From Microcyclospora pomicola (lineage: Eukaryota; Ascomycota; Dothideomycetes; Capnodiales), in assembly GCA_002786065.1 (NCBI GenBank), contig NHNY01000029.1:267219-331218 (forward strand): 64,000 nucleotides of DNA. The letters are read 5' to 3'. Positions 57,223-64,000 of this stretch are shown in pieces. Made by a program: the position numbers and the translations under genes. Below the pieces are notes generated by a model. That model ran no database searches, had not been told where the DNA came from, and was given only the letters and a program-made list of their open reading frames with translations. The stretch's first letter is position 1. Each line of letters starts with the position of its first letter.

Positions 57223-57527
57223 TTGCACAAGACAAGTTAAGAGAAGGGGTTTCTAATAGTCTAGGCGATTAATAACCTAGGGTAAAGATCATAACATGAA
57301 TTGAGCACGAACTCCTAACTACCTATGAAAGATCATTCGTTATATACAAAGGAGATTCGTGTAATTAGTTAACGCTAACACGTGAGTCGGTCTGATCAGG
57401 TTGTGGATCAGACCGATTCTTATACTCGATTAGACTGATCACAGGTTGGGCCGCGCTAATCAGCTCGAGCACGTGCCTTTACTGCACGTGCTATGTCACC
57501 CTAGCTTCCTAGGGTTAGCTGTGTAAC
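57223..57527 (-). repeat. 3' LTR of element D
   Basis: 305 bp from TGCACAAGACAAG to GTGTAACA. It contains two hairpins: arms 57383-57397/57403-57418 (core CGGTCTGATC) and arms 57467-57475/57483-57491 (AGCACGTGC). It is homologous to the A LTR. Confidence 0.75.
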
Positions 57528-57622
57528 ACTATCCCCCTCCTAGGCTAGCGTCGTCCCGATGCTATACCTTAAAGCCTAGTGCTTCGTTATTCTGCTTCTG
57601 TTCTTTAACATAATATGTTCTA

Positions 57623-58285
57623 ATGTCGTCTACCGCTAATCAGAATCGCATAGCCTTAAGACGCGAACTTGAAAACAACAGACTCGAGATAGCGCCTTAC
57701 ACTGCCTGCTGTAAGGCAAAGACGAAACCTAGCCTCGTACGTCTAAAATGCATTGTTAGTACGAAATCCGGTCGCTGCTCTGAATGTGTCTATAAGGGTT
57801 ACTTAAAATGCGATGTGACCCTCTCTACGCTAGAGTGGACCCGTTTCCGCGACCTTCGCGAGCGGCTAAGGAAGGAGCTAGAGGATGCAGACGAGGTAGA
57901 GGTCTTACTGCTGTATAAGCAACAAGACATCCTACAAAAGATCCTCTAGCATAAGGCGAAGAAGATTCGGCTACGAAAGCAGCTACGCTTAGCTAGGGAG
58001 AAAACCGACTCGGCCGTAGCGCGCGAGTTAGAGGAACTGGAAACGGTCGACGCTATCGAGGGCGCCTCCGAGAACCCTATAGAGGAAGGCGTTGAAGCCC
58101 TTAAGGCGACTAACAGCTCTTCGTAGGAGATGCCTCCTATAGACTAGGTCGGGCTCTGCGACCCTTTCTTCCCTTTAGATAGCCTTAAGACGTTTCCCGA
58201 TAGTGTCGGAGGGCTATCTTTACGTTCTTTAGATGTTCTATAGGTTCCTATGTGTTGTCGGAGTGTAGGTACCCTTTCCACTTAA
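57623..58285 (+). pseudogene. Antisense ORF of element D
   Basis: The plus strand, opposite to pol, is open for 108 codons (57623-57949) and then continues in frame to a TAA at 58283-58285, with only four interruptions, all TAG, as Gln/Trp codons give under RIP. Features: MSSTANQNRIALRREL; C-C-K-A-K-T near residue 30; S-G-R-C-S-E-C-V-Y-K-G-Y-L-K-C-D-V (a CxxC plus a third Cys); E-W-T-R-F-R-D-L-R-E-R-L-R-K-E-L; a long charged helix with L-R-K-Q-L-R-L; and an acidic tail. The intact form was 220 residues. It lies between the 3' LTR and chromodomain and overlaps the latter antisense. Not a known Gypsy protein; function unknown. Confidence 0.65.
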
Positions 58286-61200
58286 CGAGATACTTAGTGA
58301 CCCGTCTACTAACTTAGTGTTGCAGTATTTCCTCGACTTCGTATTCCTCTGTAACGAAGTCCTCGTCAATTTCTAGAGGTATAGTTTGGAGTTCGGTGAA
58401 ACGATTTGCTAGTTCTAGCAAGGACACATAAAAGTTTAGGTGAATCTTCATTTGTTTCGGTAGATCCAATTCGAAGTTTACAGGTCCATTCTTCCTCTTA
58501 ATTTCAAATGGCCCTAGCTTAGTGAAGTCTAGTTTGTTGCTTAGTCGTTTCGTTCGAATGTTTTAGCAGAGGAGATAGACTTTATCCCCCTCCTTAAGAG
58601 TTGGTCCCTTAACTCTCTTCCGATTTGCGTAGTGTTCCATTCTAGAACGTAAGTATTCTAGATCCTTCTAGAGGTTAGAGTGTAAGTCCTTTTGTTTGTT
58701 AGCGTACTGTAACGCTCTTATAGCTAGGGCAAGGTCTTCTAACAGTAGCAAGTCCTTAGAGTCTAGCTGTAAAACCTAAAAAGGCGACAATCTAGTTGCC
58801 CCTATAGACGAATTGTAACTATACTATGCTATAGGTAATAGTGCGACCTAGTTATCTTGCTGATAATTGACGTAGCAGCGCAAGTATTGTTCTATAATCT
58901 AGTTCGTTCGTTCGGTTTGTCTATCTGTTTGTAGGTGAAAAGATGTGGATAGCTTATGCTTAACACTAAGCTGCTTTATTAAGGACTTCTAGAAGTTAGA
59001 TGTGAACAGCTTATCTCTGTCTAAGACTAACTGTCGCGGCATCCCGTAGTTGGCGATGATCGTCCTGCAGAAGACATACGCGAGGTCTTCTGCAGTTGAC
59101 TTTTCTCTAAAAGGGAGATAATACGCGAACTTAGAGAATCGATCTACAATCACTAGTATAGAATCATACTCGATTCCCGATACTAGTTCCTTAGATCTAG
59201 GCAATTTGACTATAAAGTCCAAGGACACTAATTGCTAGGGTCTGTCTAGGATCGGCAATAGTTGAAGCAGTCTATAAGGTTTGTGTCGCGAGTGCTTAGT
59301 GCGATAATAGATCGCACAGGCGTCAATATGATTCGTGACGGCTCTTCGAAGTCCTAGGAACATATAGTTTTCTGTGATTCGAGCGATTGTCTTTTCTACG
59401 CCTTTGTGTCTAGCTATAGGTTTATCGTGATACATCTTAAGGATGTCCTGTTAACATATTTGCGGTACATACACTACTTCTTTAAACAGTAATAGCCCGT
59501 CGCTGACCTTCTAGTGTAGCTAATAGTCGGCTAGATTCATTATTATCTGCTTCAAGAATGAGTTAGAATCTAGGTACGTCCGGATTTTCTAGAAAATGTC
59601 ATGCTAGACTACCGAAGTAGCAGCAATCCTAACACGTTTCAATGAACTATCTAGGCAGCGTTGTAGGATAGGTCCTTTAACCTTGACTTCTCCTTTAACG
59701 AAGTCGCTTCTCCTACTCAATGCGTCTACCTAGGCGTTTTCCGATCCCTTCTAGTACTTGATCTAGAAGTTGTAATAGGCAAGTTCCTACGCCTAGCGGA
59801 CTTGTCTTCGGTTCAGTTCCTTCGTTGTTATAAAGTACTAAAGGTTTTCGTGATCTGTATACACGAGCGTTTCGTGTTTAGACCCTTCGAGGTAATGCTT
59901 CTAATGTTTAAAAGCCTTAATAATAGCTAGGAGTTCCTTATCGTGGATCTCATAGTTGAGTTCCGCTAAATTGAGTTTCCTCAAGAAATAGGCTACTAGG
60001 TGGAGTTTGCTATCTTTGCCTGTCTAGCTAATGCATCCTCCTAGTGCCTTGTCGTATAAGTCGGTCTCTACTATACTCATTTTGCTTAGGTCAAACATAG
60101 TAAGGATCGGTTCCTCGCTTACCATCCGTTTAAGCTTCTCGAACAGCTCCTTATAAGCCGTGGCCTAACTAAATAGTACGTCTTTCTTCGTGAGGTCTGT
60201 AAGAGGTGCCGTGATCTTCGAATATCCTTTAATGAAGATCTAGTAGAAGTTCATAAATCCTAGGAAGGATAGGACTTCTTTTAGTGATCCTAGTCGAGGC
60301 TAAGTCTTGACTGCCTCGATCTTTGCTAGATCCATTCGGAGACCTTTATCTAATACGATAAATCCTAGGAAAGTAGTTTCTGTCTGGTAGAATTCACTCT
60401 TCTTAGGGTAGACGTAGAGTCCAGCCTTTTAAAGGGCCGAGAGTACTATCCTCACATAGTAGACGTATTCCTCCTTAGTCTTGCTATATACTAGTATGTC
60501 GTCTAAGTATACGATGACAAAGACGTTAAGATGTTCTCGTAAGATGTCATCTATGTAGTTTTGCTACGTCGCTAGTGTGTTTGTAAGTCTAAATAGCATA
60601 ACTAAATACTCGTAGAGTCCGGATAGTGTAAGGAAGGCTGTCTTCTATTCGTCTCCTTCCGCGATGCGTATCCTGTTAAACGTAGCCGGAATGTCGAACT
60701 TACTGAACACTATAGCTCCCTAGAGCTTATTTCTCAAGTCGTTAGCTAATGGCAATAGGTAACTGTTCTTAATGGTAATATTGTTCAGTCCTTAGTAATC
60801 AACGTACATGCGGAATCCGTCTCCTTTCTAGACGAATAACACAGCGGATCCTGTAGGAGACTTCGAAGGTCGTACTATCCCTTTCTTCGTAGCGTCTTCG
60901 AGGTTATCTTTTAACGCTTGAAGCTTAATTAGGGAGAGTGGTCGAAGTTTGTCCTTAGGTAGCTTACTGCTAGGAATTAACTCAATTTTGTGATCCTAAG
61001 GTCCTCTTACAGGTAGCGAATTTGTTTCGTCTAAGGGTTCGAATAACTCTACGAAGTCCTAGTATTCCTTCGGGATCTCTAGTTTGACTTCTCCTGATTC
61101 GGCAATCGTAGCCTATATCGCGTGTACTTGTTACGGCTTCTTGCGAATCTATCTGTCTATCTGCTTCTGTGATATAAAGCTAATGTTACCTACCTTCTAA

Positions 61201-61640
61201 CCTAGCTTCGTGCTAGCGTTAGACAGCGTAGTGCTAGGTCGTTTAAACTTGAACATTCCTGTAGTCTAATTAATGGACGGGTTGTTTCTTTTCAACTATA
61301 GTAGTCCTAACATTACGTTATATTCTTGCGGCGTGATTGTTATGTGGAACTAGCATTTCTCTTAGTAGCGTCCTATCTCGAGAGACACTTCCTGTGTTTC
61401 CGTGTTAACTATGCCCTAGTTAGCACTAACGAGGGTTCTATCGTAGTTCTGTAATTGGAACGGTCGTTTCATCCTCTAGGTTCTTATCCTCGAACGTTCC
61501 GCGAACTAGTAACTTATGAACAGTCTAGTCGCTCTAGAGTCCACTATAGCCTTAGCTATAAGTCCGGCAATTCGGACCTCCTTAATAAGGTGGCTGCTAG
61601 TATTAGCGGCAATCCTGCCTACCTCTTCGAGGTAGTGTCT
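58200..61640 (-). pseudogene. pro-pol of element D
   Basis: Protease region near 61600-61380 (D-S-R-A-T, usual D-S-G-A-T). RT with V-Y-L-D-D-I-L-V-Y-S intact near 60510. The integrase zinc domain at 59235-59435 (H-K-G-V-E-K-T-I-A-R-I, D-A-C-A-I-Y-Y where C-x-x-C is expected) is separated by a stop from the catalytic core at 58989-59228 (D-S-I-L-V-I-V-D-R-F-S-K; L-D-R-D-K-L-F-T-S). Chromodomain near 58370-58200 with E-Y-E-V-E-E-I-L and W-K-G-Y. Several TAG stops remain, so it is inactive as read, though better preserved than A-C. Confidence 0.78.
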
Positions 61641-62399
61641 ACCTGTAAGCGTAAGGCGCGGTCTTAGGCTAGTTCTTCGGGTTTTCCTCCCTTAGCTTCC
61701 TTTCCGCTGGATAGAGGGCTCGGGAGTTGGCTTAGGTCTTTGCCTATTACGGCCTAAGCTCGGTCTTTTCCTAATAGAATAGCGTGTCCCTAACGCGTCT
61801 GTTCCTCTATCGCGCAGTATCGTAGCTTGACTTCTTAAATGTTCTTTCAGAGAAACAGGGGTACTAGCAGCCCCTCTAGCGTGATATATCCGTTGTTAGA
61901 GAAGGTACTTCCGATTAGCGGACGTTCTGTAATAAAGGTCGCATAGTCGTAGTTCACTTCAACTAACAGGTGTCTCTAGAACATACTTCGAATGTTCTCG
62001 ATTATTTAGTCAAACTGATGTAGGTGTAAGAGTTGCTTGCCCGCTACTTTAGGAAAGACTTCCTCATTCTGTTGCATTAGATAGAGGATGATTTTCTTAG
62101 TTTCCTTAGCACAATTGATAGTTATCTTAAACGTAGGTTCAGGTCGTTCTATTTCTTCACTGTCGATTAAGAAATCGTTGTTATTATTAAAGAGGTCGTC
62201 CTCTAATGTCTCGGGTATACATTCCTATGCTGTCTTAGAGTCCGTATCTAGGATTACCTAGGACATAGTAGTAGCAAGGCGATACGTTACTAGCTTAGAT
62301 AGGAACTAACTAGCTTCTTCCTTAGCCGGCACATAAATAAGGCAAGCATTATTAAAGCATGCGGTCTAGGAGAGGCTGTCGTGCGCATTCTCCTAGGCA

Positions 62400-63155
62400 T
62401 CCTAATAGCCTCTACGACCTTGTTAGGTTATAGCGAGTTGCTTAGTCTCTGTAGTAGCGACTCGTCCTTTATCCTGTTTAGGGCTCTTGCATTCGTTAGT
62501 ATAGTGGCCTATCTTGTAGCAATTGTAGCATTCCACCTTGGATTTGTCCTTCTTAGGGCCGTCTCGCGGTCCTTTTTGCCCCTTTAATAGCTTCTTCTGT
62601 TGCTGTATTACATCAACATACATAGGTTAGGGTCCTAAGCCTTAGTAGTGTCCTAGGAAGTGCGGTTTCTTCTGCACTCCTATGTTAGCTCGGGGAACAA
62701 ATCCACCCTTCTTCTCTATTCGTCTTTTGTATTAGTACTAGTCGATACGGATGGCCTTCTAAAAGAACTCTTCTAGCTCCTTAGGCTAATTATCCTTAAT
62801 AAGTTCGTCCTTCACGATGTCCTTAAGCCCGATATAGAATTGATCCTTAATAAGCTCTAGCGTATAGTCGAGCTTAGCAATTAAGGTTTAGAAGTCGGTT
62901 AAGTACTTCGTAACTGAAGTAGTCTAGACGAGGAGGCGTAAGTCTCGTTTAGCCTCTCGTTTCTTATCGGAGTTCCTAAAGGCTCCTTGCATCCTAGTCT
63001 AGAGGGAGTTAGGTCTAGCGAACATAGCCTGAGTAGACTGTTTCGTGTTGCCTAAGTTCTCGTAGTCTAGGAAGTCCGCTAGGTAGGGCTCGATCTACTC
63101 GAAGGCGGCCCCCCTAAGGTAGGAAACTATAAACAGCATCCTGCTACGATTAGAG
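62400..63155 (-). pseudogene. gag of element D (5' end lost)
   Basis: From 63150 down the frame reads M-L-F-I-V-S-Y-L-R-G-A-A-F-E (Retrotrans_gag), F-Y-I-G-L-K-D-I-V-K-D-E-L near 62840, and at 62423-62623 a basic segment with a CCHC knuckle C-Y-N-C-Y-K-I-G-H-Y-T-N-E-C, intact here. TAG stops occur between. The N-terminus is cut off where the hAT element begins. Confidence 0.72.
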
Positions 63156-63243
63156 GCCACCACGGGGAGGGGATTCCCCAACCCGTAGGAAGTGGGTTGG
63201 GTTGGGGATTCGCCCCAAACTATAATTGGGGTTCTTCCTACTA

Positions 63244-63278
63244 TTTTGGGGCAACCCAATTTTTGGGTTGCCCCAAAA
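63244..63278. repeat. Hairpin near the hAT end
   Basis: Perfect 16-bp arms (TTTTGGGGCAACCCAA and complement) with a 3-nt loop. Confidence 0.75.
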
Positions 63279-63362
63279 ATTCCCCATGATTCCTCCTTTA
63301 GAATAGACTAAAACCGTTTAGGCACTAAATAGTGTAGATCACTTACATAATCGGCGCTTCGC

Positions 63363-63454
63363 TGCCAATCACCTGCCAATCACGTAACTGTCAAGATTTT
63401 GGTCTTGTAATCTTTACTAAGGGTCTTTAGAATGCCAATCACACTGCCAATCAC
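63363..63454. repeat. Four subterminal TGCCAATCAC repeats
   Basis: Direct copies start at 63363, 63374, 63433 and 63445: two pairs with spacings of 11 and 12 bp. hAT transposases commonly bind short subterminal repeats; these lie between the transposon end and the transposase stop codon. Confidence 0.6.
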
Positions 63455-63515
63455 ACTATTGTAAGATAACTGCAAGACTCGGTGTTCACGCTATATACGC
63501 TCTACACAATGAAAG

Positions 63516-64000
63516 CTAATCTTGGGAGTATCTTGAGCTACGTGGGGAGACGCGGCGCTGGGAACTTGATGGCGATGTCCTTCTTGTTTGGGTAGTCGAA
63601 GGGGTAAGGTGGCTTGAGAGTTCAGCAGCACGACGATCATCCTCGTCGTCGCTGATACAGTCGTGCGCTAGTATCTGGTTAAGATCTTTGAGTGTTTCAG
63701 TATAGTCCTGCTGAACATCATCCTGAGTAAGAGGATCGTCTAATAGCTTTTGCATCTCCTGGTCGATATCCTCTGCTGCTGCTATAAGACGATGGCGTGT
63801 CATCATAAGCGCAGTAAAGGTTACTGCACTGTACTTGCGGTTGTAACGAGACTGGTGTCGCGCAATACTGAACGTTCTCTCAACACCAACACTAGAAGCA
63901 GGAATACAGTGAATGTCCTGTGCCATCTTCGCAATAGTTGGAAACTCGCTAGTAAGCATTCTCCACATCTTCAAGACATCAGTAGTCTGATCTCGCTTAT
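63516..64000 (-). CDS. hAT transposase C-terminal dimerisation domain (partial)
   Basis: The minus-strand frame is open from the window edge to TAG at 63516-63518 (about 160 residues). It shows the hAT C-terminal dimerisation pattern: L-K-M-W-R-M-L near the edge, F-P-T-I-A-K-M-A-Q-D-I, then C-I-P-A-S-S-V-G-V-E-R-T-F-S-I-A-R and L-M-M-T-R-H-R-L. An acidic region follows and then a Ser/Thr/Arg-rich tail. No stops or RIP signs are present in this part, so the gene may be intact; the N-terminal zinc finger and RNase-H fold lie beyond the window. Confidence 0.8.
   Translation of the reverse strand, partial: KRDQTTDVLKMWRMLTSEFPTIAKMAQDIHCIPASSVGVERTFSIARHQSRYNRKYSAVTFTALMMTRHRLIAAAEDIDQEMQKLLDDPLTQDDVQQDYTETLKDLNQILAHDCISDDEDDRRAAELSSHLTPSTTQTRRTSPSSSQRRVSPRSSRYSQD

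Larger units (their letters stand above)
57223..63155 (-). mobile_element. Gypsy chromovirus D, related to A, broken by a hAT element
   Basis: The 3' LTR is at 57223-57527; the purine tract (sense AGGAGGGGGATAG) follows inside. Minus-strand order: chromodomain (about 58380-58200, YLVKWKGYL), integrase 59435-58900, RNase H near 59950, RT near 60900-60200 with intact YLDDI (about 60500-60514), protease near 61600-61380, gag 63150-62400 with a zinc knuckle. It has the fewest RIP stops of the four, hence is the youngest or least exposed. The gag N-terminus and 5' LTR are displaced by the hAT element that starts near 63156. Confidence 0.8.
63156..64000 (-). mobile_element. hAT-type DNA transposon, one end and transposase C-terminus
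   Basis: A junction with the D gag at about 63156 begins a GC-rich region of repeated GGGTTGGGG/CCCCAACCC motifs and a strong hairpin, then subterminal repeats, then the transposase on the minus strand running off the window. The terminal motif and the 8-bp target duplication cannot be verified because the other end is outside. It shows little RIP and interrupts D, so it is the latest insertion seen. Confidence 0.7.

Noticed and set aside
63363-63454. Short repeated TGCCAATCAC units resembling a CRISPR array
   Set aside because: Only 10 bp, irregular spacing, fungal genome; better explained as hAT subterminal repeats.

Overview
The window reads as a filamentous ascomycete genome (Pezizomycotina; Dothideomycetes is only a guess). 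Genes carry short 46-99 bp introns with fungal splice and branch signals. The repeats bear the mark of repeat-induced point mutation (RIP): C-to-T/G-to-A changes that turn Gln and Trp codons into TAG/TAA and leave AT-rich tracts. A gene island of about 14.1-38.3 kb with normal coding composition lies between two RIP-degraded deserts.

Left desert (1-14.07 kb): ruins of fungal NLR-type genes. There is a TPR array, a protein-kinase fragment, two NB-ARC pseudogenes in head-to-head inverted orientation separated by a dead pogo/Fot1-type transposon, a long TPR array, and an unrecognised degenerate coding tract that fades into AT-rich DNA.

Island (14.1-38.3 kb): a compact biosynthetic gene cluster. 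In order: AflR-like Zn2Cys6 regulator (+); ten-exon highly reducing PKS KS-AT-DH-MT-ER-KR-ACP (+); a 752-bp TIR element and a copia remnant; 14-TM MFS exporter (-); second Zn2Cys6 regulator (+) sharing with the exporter a divergent promoter that holds three 38-bp tandem repeats; an alpha-oxoamine synthase in which an LCB2-like and an LCB1-like half are fused (+); and a 3-ketosphinganine-reductase-like SDR (-). A PKS with no release domain, a fused SPT-like releasing enzyme and a 3-keto reductase form the core logic of sphinganine-analog metabolites (fumonisin and AAL-toxin type). I infer that this is such a cluster: the PKS builds a methyl-branched reduced chain, the oxoamine synthase releases it by decarboxylative condensation with an amino acid, the SDR reduces the resulting 3-ketone, and the MFS protein exports the product. 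A broken DHA1-type MFS gene lies at the right edge.

Right desert (38.3-64 kb): a RIP-degraded Tc1/mariner element, then four Ty3/Gypsy chromoviruses (A-D), all on the minus strand. B and C (same family) are nested in A with clear 5-bp target duplications (TATAG, TGTCT). D is a less mutated copy related to A and is broken by a hAT element whose transposase C-terminus is open to the window end. All four Gypsy elements carry a related antisense ORF (CxxC-type Cys motifs plus charged helix) between the 3' LTR and the chromodomain.

No rRNA, tRNA or CRISPR array was seen. Exon boundaries were derived by eye from frame, splice motifs and family alignment from memory; no search was run.
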